From: Acinetobacter bouvetii | GTDB taxonomy: Bacteria > Pseudomonadota > Gammaproteobacteria > Pseudomonadales > Moraxellaceae | Length of the DNA: 64,000 nt | Reading direction: 5' to 3' | Assembly (NCBI RefSeq): GCF_902753875.1 | Contig: NZ_CADDTS010000004.1 | Span: 116,858 to 180,857, forward strand | Shown here: piece after piece, positions 50,578 to 60,452 of the stretch | Layout of the letters: each line of letters starts with the position of its first letter | Numbering within the stretch: position 1 is the stretch's first letter | Notes under the pieces: generated by a model | What the model saw: only the letters and a program-made list of their open reading frames with translations | Database searches by the model: none | Told to the model about the DNA's origin: nothing | Made by a program: the position numbers and the translations under genes

Positions 50578-50850
50578 ATGAAAACTCTACACGTTTTTGA
50601 TGATATTCAGCATGTGTATAGTGAGTTTGTTGAAAATAAAAAATATCCGAAACTGGAAAGCTTAAACAACAGGGGTAAAACCCGTTCTTTCTTCAATCAA
50701 TACTTTGAAATGATTGAAGGCTGGCACTATACCGAACAGATTGTGATTCGGTTCAATCAGCAATATTTTAGTCTGGACACGGGCAGTGCGCCTGATTTTA
50801 TGGACCGGGAAAAATACATGATGTGGCTGCGCGAACAACTGTTGCAGTAA
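50578..50850 (+). CDS. Hypothetical small protein
   Basis: 90 residues (KTLHVFDDIQHVYSEFVENKKYPKLESLNNRGKTRSFFNQYFEMIEGWHYTEQIVIRF and so on). It is soluble, mixed helix/strand, rich in aromatic residues, without cysteines or a signal. I do not recognise it. The ribosome binding site AGGTGAG is well placed. A terminator follows, so it is a single-gene unit. Confidence 0.65.
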   Translation: MKTLHVFDDIQHVYSEFVENKKYPKLESLNNRGKTRSFFNQYFEMIEGWHYTEQIVIRFNQQYFSLDTGSAPDFMDREKYMMWLREQLLQ

Positions 50851-50886
50851 AACCGAAGTATCATTACTTCTTTTTTAAAGACCATC

Positions 50887-50911
50887 AAACTGTCCGTACT
50901 GGGCAGTTTTT
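50887..50911 (+). terminator. Rho-independent terminator
   Basis: AAACTGTCC-5-GGGCAGTTT (one G-U pair) followed by a T-rich tail. Confidence 0.8.
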
Positions 50912-51053
50912 GTTTTTAAAAGGATACGTGGTTTGCCTGAATGGAATGCGAGTAGCTTATTTCAATCTGCGGTTGAACGTACTATGCTAAAAACATACAT
51001 CATCAACTGATTAATTTCAGCCCGACCACCGATGCTTTGGAGCGCAGTCTTTT

Positions 51054-51920
51054 ATGCAACAGCTGATTTGTTATAAAGAACTTCCTGTCTGGACACAGCA
51101 GACTATTCCGCAAGGGTTTAAAAAACAGCACAATACCAAAGCCGGTACCTGGGCAAAACTCACGGTATTCAAGGGCGAGCTGCATTTTGCCATGCTGGAA
51201 GAATCGGGCGCCGTACAGTCCGAGCATGTGTTTAGCCCAGAGCAGCAGCCTCCATTTATTGAACCGCAGGCGTGGCACAAAATTGTTTCTGCCAGTGATG
51301 ACATTGAATGCCAGCTGCAGTTTTACTGTCTACCGCAAGATTATTTTCATAAAAAATATCAGCTTTCACCCACGCATTCGGAAATTCTGGCTGCTACGCC
51401 GTATTTGCAAGGTGGCCGTGCTCTGGATATGGGCTGCGGGCAGGGGCGCAATGCTCTGTATTTAAGTCAGCATGGTTTTGAGGTAGATGCCTGGGATGTG
51501 AATGAAAACAGCCTGCAAACCTTAAGGCAGATTATCCAGGCTGAGCAGATTGATAATATTCAGGTACAGCAGAGAGACCTCAATGCCGACCAGAGCATTG
51601 CAGGAACATATGACTTTATTTGTTGTACCGTGGTGATGATGTTTTTACAGGCCAAAACCGTTAGACCTTTAATTGCGCAGATGCAGCAGGCGACAGCTCC
51701 GGGTGGCTATAACCTGATTGTCTGTGCGATGGACACGCCAGACATACCTGCACAGCCTGACTTTCCTTTTACCTTTAAGCAAGGTGAGTTAAGTGCTTTA
51801 TACGAGGGCTGGAACATAATGAAATACAATGAAAATGTCGGAGAGTTACATCGGGTCGATGCACAAGGGCAGCGGATTAAACAGCATTTTGCGACGTTGT
51901 TGGCGCAGTGGATTGAATAA
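51054..51920 (+). CDS. tehB: TehB-like tellurite-resistance methyltransferase with DUF1971 domain
   Basis: 288 residues. The N-terminal about 90 residues are a DUF1971 domain (TWAKLTVFKGELHFAMLEE and QPPFIEPQAWHKIV). The remainder is the TehB methyltransferase, with motif I ALDMGCGQGRNALYLSQHGFEVDAWDVNENSL and FICCTVVMMFLQ. The fusion is a known longer form of TehB. It methylates tellurite-derived species using SAM; its normal physiological substrate is uncertain. It stands alone in its orientation with gaps on both sides. Confidence 0.9.
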   Translation: MQQLICYKELPVWTQQTIPQGFKKQHNTKAGTWAKLTVFKGELHFAMLEESGAVQSEHVFSPEQQPPFIEPQAWHKIVSASDDIECQLQFYCLPQDYFHKKYQLSPTHSEILAATPYLQGGRALDMGCGQGRNALYLSQHGFEVDAWDVNENSLQTLRQIIQAEQIDNIQVQQRDLNADQSIAGTYDFICCTVVMMFLQAKTVRPLIAQMQQATAPGGYNLIVCAMDTPDIPAQPDFPFTFKQGELSALYEGWNIMKYNENVGELHRVDAQGQRIKQHFATLLAQWIE

Positions 51921-52044
51921 TAACTATCGATCTTTATCTATTTTGTTAGAAGTTTTATTATTATTTATCTTTTTGATTTATAATGATAAAAATAATTTTT
52001 TTGTTTAAGATAGTTAACTATATAGTGTATAAGAAACTGCCTAG

Positions 52045-52509
52045 ATGAATGAAATAGAAACAAATGGTTATTTAATCTGTAGTAAATGTAACTCAAAAAA
52101 TAGGGTGGTTGAGATAGGTCGACAAGGTATTTATACCTGTGGTACTTGTAGAAATGATTTATTGATTGTTAATAAAGAAAAAAAGGGTTCTAAGATAACT
52201 AATCTTTTGATAGCTTCAGTTTTTGTTGGAGTGGTTGGGGGATTAGGTATTGATCAAATACAGGAAAGGTTTAAACCATCAGAGATTAATTACTCAGAAT
52301 TAAATACAAATTGGACAGACTTGCAAATTGAGCACTTTGATAGAAAATGTAAGGCAAATTACTCAATGAGTAAACCTAATTGGTCTACGGAAAAAATTGC
52401 TAAAATATGCACGTGTTATGTTAGTTATATCGTGGAAAGAACTGATTATCCAAGATCAGGAAAATTGAGTAATGTCATAGCGAATGAGGGTATTCGAGAA
52501 TGTCGTTAA
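52045..52509 (+). CDS. Zinc-ribbon membrane protein of unknown function
   Basis: 154 residues. The N-terminus has a CxxC...CxxC zinc ribbon (LICSKCNSKNRV and IYTCGTCRNDLL). One membrane helix follows (ITNLLIASVFVGVVGGLGI). The C-terminal about 80 residues hold three cysteines (RKCKANYS, KICTCYVSYI) and are probably periplasmic. Codon use is far more AT-rich than in the neighbours, suggesting recent acquisition. It overlaps the next gene by 10 bp. Function is unknown. Confidence 0.7.
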   Translation: MNEIETNGYLICSKCNSKNRVVEIGRQGIYTCGTCRNDLLIVNKEKKGSKITNLLIASVFVGVVGGLGIDQIQERFKPSEINYSELNTNWTDLQIEHFDRKCKANYSMSKPNWSTEKIAKICTCYVSYIVERTDYPRSGKLSNVIANEGIRECR

Positions 52510-52808
52510 ATGATAATCAGCAAAATCGGCATTTATCAAGATTTTTAGAGTTATTAGAAGATTGTTATGATGGTAAGTTGAAAGCATTTAGTGATGATTT
52601 TTCAAACTTTGATGATACTTTTTATGAAAAATTAAAAAAAGAAGTACAGCGTGCAAAAGTTGGTACCATTTCTTTAAAAAAAGAAGATGCTTTCAAAAAA
52701 TATAACTTTTTTCTAGAGTATAAACTTTGGGAAAAAAATAATACTGATATGAAAATGAAAAAATTTGACTTAAATATTGATGGATTAATTAAAAGTATAT
52801 GTAAATGA
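52500..52808 (+). CDS. Hypothetical small AT-rich gene, partner of the zinc-ribbon protein
   Basis: 102 residues, highly charged and helical (QNRHLSRFLELLEDCYDGKLKAFSDDFSNFDDTFYEKLKKEVQRAKVGTISLKKEDAFKKYNFF). No signal peptide, membrane helix or motif is visible. It starts inside the end of the zinc-ribbon gene, so the two are coupled. Base composition is equally AT-rich. The pair could be a small toxin-antitoxin-like or defence module, but nothing specific supports that. Confidence 0.6.
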   Translation: MSLNDNQQNRHLSRFLELLEDCYDGKLKAFSDDFSNFDDTFYEKLKKEVQRAKVGTISLKKEDAFKKYNFFLEYKLWEKNNTDMKMKKFDLNIDGLIKSICK

Positions 52809-52810
52809 GA

Positions 52811-52833
52811 AAGGGAGCAAAAAGCTCCCTTAT
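52811..52833. terminator. Hairpin between convergent genes
   Basis: GGGAGC-AAAAA-GCTCCC, just after the 102-residue gene and before the minus-strand gene at 52838. Confidence 0.75.
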
Positions 52834-52837
52834 TAGG

Positions 52838-53341
52838 TTATTTGCATGCTCCAGGAACACGACAGGCACAACTGGATGGAGCATGGCAAGCATGATCATC
52901 TCCACATCTTGCTGCTCTTGTGAAGTCTGGATATGGGCCGAACCAAATCTCATATAATTCCTTAGTTCGTTTAAATGTACTTTCTAAATTTTGTTGGTCT
53001 AACTCATCATGAATCCCAAAATATGGATAATGATGCATGTAAGCGCCAAAAACTTTCAAACAATCCATATGATAACTGCGTGTATCTAAAATATGGGCAT
53101 GCCAGAATTCATCTACTAGTTTATTAGGTACAAGTGTTTCTTTTGGATAGAAGTATTTTAGAGCTAAAAACCGTTTGTACTCTTGTTCAGCAAAATGAAA
53201 TACCTCTTTGGACATAATCGCTTCATTGCTAGATGTAAGCTTAAGCTTTAATTTATCAAAATTCAGAGCTTCGATAGAGGTAGGTAAAATGGCTCCTTGT
53301 AAAGTTGAATCTGTTGTTAAATTAATTGCTAAATTAGTCAT
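52838..53341 (-). CDS. Glycine-rich domain-containing-protein-like (GRDP/DUF1399 type), Cys-rich tail
   Basis: 167 residues. The middle part, LVPNKLVDEFWHAHILDTRSYHMDCLKVFGAYMHHYPYFG, matches the conserved WHxH...Y...C region of GRDP/DUF1399-like proteins known from plants and bacteria. The last about 22 residues carry five cysteines and two histidines (CGDDHACHAPSSCACRVP), a compact Cys/His tail that could bind metal. No signal peptide is present. Biochemical function is unknown. Confidence 0.75.
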   Translation of the reverse strand: MTNLAINLTTDSTLQGAILPTSIEALNFDKLKLKLTSSNEAIMSKEVFHFAEQEYKRFLALKYFYPKETLVPNKLVDEFWHAHILDTRSYHMDCLKVFGAYMHHYPYFGIHDELDQQNLESTFKRTKELYEIWFGPYPDFTRAARCGDDHACHAPSSCACRVPGACK

Positions 53342-53439
53342 GACTTTTCCTTTTCGTGTTTAATAATTTGTGTAGTTGGTATGTCTACGAAAAGGATAAT
53401 GACATTTTGAATGTGTTTAAAAAGGGACATAGTGGGGAC

Positions 53440-53469
53440 AAAAAACCCCGCAATAAGCGGGGTTTTTTT
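53440..53469 (-). terminator. Rho-independent terminator after fadA
   Basis: ACCCCGC-5-GCGGGGT with A-run and T-run, 18 bp after the fadA stop on the minus strand. Confidence 0.9.
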
Positions 53470-53486
53470 ATCTCAGTATTTAAATC

Positions 53487-54671
<1,185 letters not shown>

Positions 54672-56825
54672 TTAACCGTAGAATTTTTTGTTGTTAGCAG
54701 CCATGTCACGCAACATTTGTGGCGCTTCATAAGCCTTACCTAAGTGAGCGTATTTGTCGCAAAGCGCAACGTATTCAGCAACACCCGTTTGGTCGATGTA
54801 ACGGCATGGACCACCGCGGAATGGAGGGAAACCTACACCCATGATCATCGCCATGTCTGCTTCAGAAGCAGTTGCAACGATGTTGTCTTCTAAGCAACGA
54901 ACAGTTTCGTTACAGAAAGTCAGCATCATGCGGTCAATGATTTCTTGAGCATCGAATTCGCGTTTTTCCGCAGTTGCCACAGAAGCAACAAGCTCATAAG
55001 CAGTTGGATCAACCACTTTGGCTTTTTTGCCTTTACGGTCTAATTCATATTTGTAGAAACCAACGTCGTTCTTTTGGCCCAAACGTTTTGCTTCATACAT
55101 GGTTTGAATTGAACCTTTGAAGTCCGGTTTCATACGGTCAGGGAAACCTTCAGCCATCACTTCTGCACCGTGAACACCTGTGTCGATACCCACAACGTCC
55201 ATCAGGTAAGCAGGACCCATTGGCCAGCCGAATTTTTCCATTACTTTATCGATTTGCTGGAAGTCTGCACCGTCTTTAAGAAGAAGGTCAAACGCACCAA
55301 AGTAAGGGAACAATACACGGTTCACAAGGAAGCCTGGGCAGTCGTTCACAACGATAGGTGTTTTACCCATTTTCTGAGCAAGAACCACAGTAGTCGCGAT
55401 TGCTTCAGCAGAAGTTTTCTCACCACGAATGACTTCTACCAATGGCATCATGTGTACCGGGTTGAAGAAATGCATACCCACGAAGTTTTCAGGACGTTGC
55501 AGGTTTTCAGCCAGACGTGTGATTGAAATGGTTGAAGTGTTAGAAGCAATGATCGTGTTGTCACGAACGTTCTTCTCAGTTTCAGCCAATACAATGCCTT
55601 TCACTTTCGGGTTTTCAGTTACCGCTTCAATCACGATATCCACTTCTTTAAACTCATCGTAGCTTAAAGTTGGGCGGATGCGAGCAAGGGTTTCACCCAT
55701 TTGCGCAGGTTTCATTTTCTTGCGTTCAACTTGTTTTGTTAACAAGCCATTCGCTTCTTTCATACCCAATGCAAGTTGCGGATTACCAATGTCTTTCATG
55801 ATGATTGGTGTGCCTTTGCTTGCCGCTTGGTAAGCAATACCACCACCCATGATACCCGCGCCAAGTACAGCGGCTTGGTTTACAGGATGTGCACCTTTTT
55901 CATATTTCTTCGAAGTTTTCTTCACCACTTGGTCGTTGATGAATAAACCGATCAACGCGCCAGCTTGTGGAGTGACCGCAGCTTTAGCAAAACCTTCAGC
56001 TTCAACTTTTAGCGCTTCGTTACGTGGAAGGCTTGCACCTGCCTGTAATGAATCAAGAAGAAGTTTAGGCGCAGGGTATTGCGCAGGGTTTGCTTTCGCA
56101 AGTACTGCACCTTTTGCCGTATTGAACGCCATCATTTGTTCAAGCGGGTTCAATTTAATAGGGTCTAATTTTTCTTGGCGTTTCGCTTTCCAGTCTACAC
56201 GGCCAGCAAGAGCTTGTTTAACTAGGTCAATAGCAGCGTCTTGTAATTTATCAGCAGCCACAACCGCATCAACAGCACCGTCTTTCAGTGCAGCAGCAGG
56301 TTTCTTAGGCGCAGCCATTGCCATCCATTCAACTGCGTTGTCGATACCAATCACGCGGCTTAAACGAACAGTACCACCAAAACCAGGGTAGATGCCCAGT
56401 TTGATTTCTGGAAGGCCGACTTGAGCTGCTTCTGACATGACACGGTAGTCACAGACCAAGCACATTTCAAAGCCGCCACCCAATGCCATACCATTGATGG
56501 CAGCAACTTTAGGAATCTCTAAATCTTCAAATGCATTGAAGATGTCGTGAACAGGCAAAGCCCAATCCACAATCGCTTTTTCGCCTTGAGCGAAGTTTTC
56601 ACCAAATTCAGTGATGTCTGCGCCAACGATAAATGTTGATTTACCTGAAGTAACAACTAAACCTTTAATCGCGCTATCAGCTTTTACAGCTTCAATGGCA
56701 GCTTTAAAATCTTCAATTGTTGCACGGTTAAATTTGTTGACCGACTCACCTTGTAAGTCAAAGCGGAATTCTGCAATTCCGTCCGAAAGCATTTGGACGG
56801 TAATGGCATTGCCAGCGTGGATCAT
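54672..56825 (-). CDS. fadB: Fatty-acid oxidation complex alpha subunit FadB
   Basis: 717 residues. The N-terminal crotonase domain (about 1-190) has the oxyanion region [17 protein letters not shown] in the form [12 protein letters not shown]. It acts as enoyl-CoA hydratase/isomerase. The C-terminal half is the 3-hydroxyacyl-CoA dehydrogenase, with the NAD-binding loop [16 protein letters not shown] (about 320) and the catalytic motif [18 protein letters not shown]. It performs two central beta-oxidation steps and passes the product to FadA. It is first in the fadBA operon, with a GGAG ribosome binding site. Confidence 0.97.
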   Translation of the reverse strand: MIHAGNAITVQMLSDGIAEFRFDLQGESVNKFNRATIEDFKAAIEAVKADSAIKGLVVTSGKSTFIVGADITEFGENFAQGEKAIVDWALPVHDIFNAFEDLEIPKVAAINGMALGGGFEMCLVCDYRVMSEAAQVGLPEIKLGIYPGFGGTVRLSRVIGIDNAVEWMAMAAPKKPAAALKDGAVDAVVAADKLQDAAIDLVKQALAGRVDWKAKRQEKLDPIKLNPLEQMMAFNTAKGAVLAKANPAQYPAPKLLLDSLQAGASLPRNEALKVEAEGFAKAAVTPQAGALIGLFINDQVVKKTSKKYEKGAHPVNQAAVLGAGIMGGGIAYQAASKGTPIIMKDIGNPQLALGMKEANGLLTKQVERKKMKPAQMGETLARIRPTLSYDEFKEVDIVIEAVTENPKVKGIVLAETEKNVRDNTIIASNTSTISITRLAENLQRPENFVGMHFFNPVHMMPLVEVIRGEKTSAEAIATTVVLAQKMGKTPIVVNDCPGFLVNRVLFPYFGAFDLLLKDGADFQQIDKVMEKFGWPMGPAYLMDVVGIDTGVHGAEVMAEGFPDRMKPDFKGSIQTMYEAKRLGQKNDVGFYKYELDRKGKKAKVVDPTAYELVASVATAEKREFDAQEIIDRMMLTFCNETVRCLEDNIVATASEADMAMIMGVGFPPFRGGPCRYIDQTGVAEYVALCDKYAHLGKAYEAPQMLRDMAANNKKFYG

Positions 56826-57299
56826 GCCTGATCTCCTTTATTTTGGAGGACTTCTAAGTTGATGTTGTGAAGCATGTACGCCTTTCCCGCGCACATTTAT
56901 GCTTCGCCAATCTTACGATAACTATATCCAAAAACAACATAACAAGTTGTATCAAGCCGTGACGCTAGGGTCATCAATTTTTTAAGATTTTATCCTGAGT
57001 GTCATGTGCTTTTTATTGAAGGTTATGTAGTGGTGTAGACTGAAACTGATGTTTCAATTCACCTTTTTACCTATATTGCACTTATTTATATTGGGAATGA
57101 GTGGATTATTGCAAGTATTTTCTACCCGTCTTTTTAGTCAAAAATGTCAATTGAGCTCGTTTCTTATTCATCACAAGTGTGGCTTTGAGCCAGTATCCGA
57201 TCAGTAAAGTACGCTGAATTTTGGAATTTGATATAATCAGTTTTTAAAAATAGTTATGTCTCTACAGGTATATTGACCTGAAAACTTCCGGGTAAAGTT
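56826..57299. other. Divergent promoter region of fadBA and lpxO
   Basis: This 470-bp gene-free stretch lies between divergent genes. Near its right end is an extended -10 (TGATATAAT, 57229-57237) that suits lpxO. I see no clear operator for fatty-acid regulators. Confidence 0.55.
57229..57237 (+). promoter_or_regulatory. Extended -10 promoter of lpxO
   Basis: TGATATAAT is an extended -10 element with a perfect TATAAT and no good -35. It lies 63 bp before the lpxO ATG. Confidence 0.6.
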
Positions 57300-58214
57300 A
57301 TGTTTAAATGGTTTGTATTGGCAATATTTGTCATATCTGCCTTATATATTCAGAATCGAGGTAAAGTGCGTCATTCATTTTATCGTCAATTTTTTGACCA
57401 TTCGACCATTCTCGCACCAATTAACTTTCTGATGTATATGTTCTCGAAAGTGCCGAATCAGCCCTATATTGATACCCAGCATTTTAAGGATTTGCAGGTG
57501 CTGGATGAAAACTGGGAAATGATTCGTGATGAAGCGCAAGCCCTCTATGCTCAAGGCGGCATCAAGGCATCCAGCAGTTATGATGATCTTGGCTTTAACT
57601 CGTTCTTTAAAACAGGCTGGAAGCGTTTCTATCTGAAATGGTATGAATCGGCTCATCCTTCTGCCGCAGAATTGTGCCCGAAAACTACCGCATTATTGAA
57701 AACCTTACCGACCATTAAGGCTGCCATGTTTACCGAGCTGGCACCGGACAGCCGTTTGGTACGTCACCGTGATCCTTATGCCGGTTCATTGCGTTATCAT
57801 CTGGGGTTAATAACGCCAAATGATGACCGTTGCTTCATTGATGTTGATGGACAAAAGTATTCATGGCGTGATGGTAAAAGTGTGGTATTTGATGAAACCT
57901 ATATTCACTATGCTGAAAACAAGACCGACCAGAACCGGATTATTTTCTTCGCCGATGTGGAACGTCCATTAACCACCACATGGATGGAACGCTTTAATCA
58001 CTGGTTTGGTAAAAATGTGATGACGGCTGCCAGTTCTCCGAATGAAGCGGGCGACAAGACAGGAGGCTTAAACAAGGTCTTTGGTTATGTCTATCAACTT
58101 CGGATCAAGGCCAAAGCATTGAAGAAAAGCAACCGTCAGTTGTATTACTTCCTGAAATGGTTCCTGATGCTAGGGATTTTCTTCCTGATTTTTATCCGTC
58201 CTTATGTCTTTTAA
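57300..58214 (+). CDS. lpxO: Lipid A 2-hydroxylase LpxO
   Basis: 304 residues. It is an aspartyl/asparaginyl-hydroxylase-type Fe(II)/2-oxoglutarate dioxygenase. The iron-binding motif HxD is in RLVRHRDPYAGSLRYHLGL, and the distal His is in DETYIHYAENKTDQNRIIFFADVERP. Membrane helices stand at both ends (FKWFVLAIFVISALYIQ and FLKWFLMLGIFFLIFIRPYVF), as usual for LpxO of this group. It hydroxylates a secondary acyl chain of lipid A. A terminator follows. Confidence 0.93.
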   Translation: MFKWFVLAIFVISALYIQNRGKVRHSFYRQFFDHSTILAPINFLMYMFSKVPNQPYIDTQHFKDLQVLDENWEMIRDEAQALYAQGGIKASSSYDDLGFNSFFKTGWKRFYLKWYESAHPSAAELCPKTTALLKTLPTIKAAMFTELAPDSRLVRHRDPYAGSLRYHLGLITPNDDRCFIDVDGQKYSWRDGKSVVFDETYIHYAENKTDQNRIIFFADVERPLTTTWMERFNHWFGKNVMTAASSPNEAGDKTGGLNKVFGYVYQLRIKAKALKKSNRQLYYFLKWFLMLGIFFLIFIRPYVF

Positions 58215-58235
58215 GTGGATTGATTCATGTATTGA

Positions 58236-58259
58236 AACGCCCTTCCGGGCGTTTTTTTA
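58236..58259 (+). terminator. Rho-independent terminator after lpxO
   Basis: ACGCCC-TTCC-GGGCGT followed by seven T. Confidence 0.9.
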
Positions 58260-58291
58260 TAGTTTAATTTAAGCAAATTTTAGATGCATGA

Positions 58292-58460
58292 GTGTGGCAG
58301 GGATGCCACACGTTACCCACCCCTTGCGCTGCATTTTAAAGCAGTGCTTAAAACTGGCTCAGGATGTTGTGTGTGGGTAACAAAGGATTTTCTTGCGAAC
58401 TCAATATATATTTTGAGGTTCTCATTTTGGCCTTTCAAAAGTAAGGCTTTGCCTACACAA
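58292..58460. repeat. Hairpin-rich element, possibly an interspersed repeat
   Basis: GTGTGGC-6-GCCACAC (58292-58311) is followed by GTTACCCAC (58312-58320), which pairs with GTGGGTAAC (58373-58381). A 70-codon frame runs across it (58284-58496), but its translation shows no domain and the stems dictate its sequence. I think I recall similar GTGGGTAACAAAGGATTTT-type sequences scattered in Acinetobacter genomes, which would make this a repeat and not a gene. Only one copy is in the window. Confidence 0.45.
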
Positions 58461-58733
58461 ATGCCTGTTGATTTGATTGAAAAATTGCGGCAGTGAAAGC
58501 TTCTAATTTAAATAAAATGATTGTAAAACAACTTTATAAAAATACATTTATATGATTTTAATTTGAAATTAACCATTTTTTCAAAAAAGTCCTGAGCAAA
58601 ATTATGGAGCAACCGTACTTCAGGAGAGTTTTTTTATGCCTACGTTGATGCCTGTTTTTTATAATGAAAATGAAGCTAAATAAATCTGTTTTACGCTCTT
58701 TTGTGTATAGAATGAAATCAGAATATTGGGGGA

Positions 58734-59168
58734 ATGTTCATGCAAATCATACAAAAGTTTCGTTCAAAAATTGACTGGTGGGTTTTAGGCTTTGTGATAG
58801 CCATGTCCGGCCTGTTGATCCAGTTGATTATCACGCAATATTACAAAGGAACCTGGGAGCAAAATCTGCTGTATGTGCTGGTCTATGCGCTTACCGTGAT
58901 GCTGATTTGGTGGCCATTGCTCAATACCCGCTATGTGATTGATCAAGAATATCTAACCATTCACAGCCTGTTTCTGACCTGGAAAATTAAACGCAGTGAT
59001 ATTCAAAAAGTCTCCACGACTAGCAATTCGGTGTCTTCACCGGCTTTATCTTTAGACCGTTTAAAAATTGATTATCTGAAAGCGGGCAGCAACACATTTG
59101 TGCTGGTGTCACCCAAAGATCAGTCCGGTTTTATTCAAGCACTCTGTCTGGAACAAAACTGCAAATAG
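58734..59168 (+). CDS. Bacterial PH-domain membrane protein
   Basis: 144 residues; an ATG two codons later is also possible. Two membrane helices (WWVLGFVIAMSGLLIQLIITQYY and LLYVLVYALTVMLIWWPLL) are followed by a PH-like domain (TRYVIDQEYLTIHSLFLTWKIKRSDIQKVSTTSNSV), as in the bPH/YdbT-like families. Function of these proteins is mostly unknown; some act in membrane stress. It is convergent with the Clp-type gene. Confidence 0.8.
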   Translation: MFMQIIQKFRSKIDWWVLGFVIAMSGLLIQLIITQYYKGTWEQNLLYVLVYALTVMLIWWPLLNTRYVIDQEYLTIHSLFLTWKIKRSDIQKVSTTSNSVSSPALSLDRLKIDYLKAGSNTFVLVSPKDQSGFIQALCLEQNCK

Positions 59169-59197
59169 CCTGCATTCGAGCGAGAGGTCAGCCTGAA

Positions 59198-60247
59198 TTA
59201 TTCAGGCTTGACCACCAAATGGCCATTTTGACAATCTAGACATATGGTGGATTTTTCAGGATAACTGAGAAAATACACGGCTAAAATCGGTTCCAGTTCA
59301 GTGCGCATTTTACGTGCCAGATGCCGTGCACCAAAGCGAATATCATGGCCTTGATAGAAATGGGCTTGTGCTGCATCGGTTAAAATGACACTGCGCTGTT
59401 GATGTTGTAACCGCTGATTCAGTTTGTCCAGTTCAATGGCAACCAGTTTTGGCAAAGCATCATCTTGTACTGCCTGATAATGCAAGGTCCGGTCAACCCG
59501 GTTAAGAAATTCCGGATCGAATTTTCGGAACATGATCTTTTCAATAATGCTCTTTGTCGGCAATTTTTTAAGGCAAATAGCCTGCATTTTCTTCGGTAAG
59601 AAATTCAGTTTATCCAGATATTGCTGTGCTGCCTGTGCACCGACATTACTGGTCATAAAAATCATGCAGTTGCGGAAATCGATGGTTTTGGTGCCAGAGG
59701 TTAAGGTTAGTTTTCCGGTATCCAGCACATTCATCAAGCCACGAATCACTTCGGTGGAAGCTTTTTCCAGTTCATCAAACAGCACAATGCCCGGGCGGGT
59801 ATGTGAGCCGGCAATCGCGGTTTCATCAAACAGGCTATGACCTTCTTTGGAACCGACATAGCCGGGAGGGGCACCGGTAATCGCCGCGGCATAGTGTTCT
59901 TGTGCCAAGGTGTTCATGTCGATACGACAGAACGCATCCGGTCGACCATAAATCGCTTCGGCAATCAGGCGCACGGTTTCGGTTTTGCCCACACCAGTCG
60001 GGCCGAGCATTAAAGTAACGGAAAGTGGGCGATCTGGACTGGAAAAATCGGCCTTGACCACATGCAGCATTTTTTCAATTTCGTGCAGTGCAGCATCCTG
60101 TCCAATAATCCGGGCATGCAAAAGTTGCATCACCTGTTGCGGCTCAAAGTGAAAACGCGGTTTACCAATCAGTTTATCTTTTTCAGATGTGCTATGCGTG
60201 GAGGTGACAGGTTTGACAATATGCATGGCGTGATTGGCGGTCGTCAT
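59198..60247 (-). CDS. Solo AAA+ ATPase related to the second domain of Clp/Hsp100
   Basis: 349 residues. It has a single AAA+ module like the ClpA/ClpB D2 ring: Walker A LMLGPTGVGKTETV (Lys about 88), the pore-loop-like segment GAPPGYVGSKEG, Walker B IVLFDELEKAS, sensor 1 MIFMTSNVGA, and an arginine-finger region EFLNRVD. A D2-small domain follows (RFGARHLARKMRTELEPILA). There is no N-domain or D1, and no zinc finger as in ClpX. It could remodel specific proteins. The partner is unknown. It is a single minus-strand gene. Confidence 0.88.
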   Translation of the reverse strand: MTTANHAMHIVKPVTSTHSTSEKDKLIGKPRFHFEPQQVMQLLHARIIGQDAALHEIEKMLHVVKADFSSPDRPLSVTLMLGPTGVGKTETVRLIAEAIYGRPDAFCRIDMNTLAQEHYAAAITGAPPGYVGSKEGHSLFDETAIAGSHTRPGIVLFDELEKASTEVIRGLMNVLDTGKLTLTSGTKTIDFRNCMIFMTSNVGAQAAQQYLDKLNFLPKKMQAICLKKLPTKSIIEKIMFRKFDPEFLNRVDRTLHYQAVQDDALPKLVAIELDKLNQRLQHQQRSVILTDAAQAHFYQGHDIRFGARHLARKMRTELEPILAVYFLSYPEKSTICLDCQNGHLVVKPE

Positions 60248-60452
60248 TCAGTTTGATCCAAATTGCTCAGTTTCCTTGAGCATAGCAAAATAATCCGCAG
60301 GCACTTATAGCTTTTAGCAATCAAATGATTGTTAGAACTTTTAATTGCGAGAATGTTGCCAGATGGGGCTAAAAACATGATTCAGCTTGAAAATGGGCTA
60401 AAAACCATCACATCATGTAGCAAAGCTCTTCCAATTTTAAATCAGGCTGAAT

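Noticed and set aside
55849..56391. 180-codon plus-strand frame opposite fadB
   Set aside because: It lies wholly inside fadB, which is certain. The long frame reflects GC-rich codon bias of the highly expressed gene.
58284..58496. 70-codon gene after lpxO
   Set aside because: It follows two strong inverted repeats, lacks a good ribosome binding site and has no recognisable domain. A repeat element is more likely.
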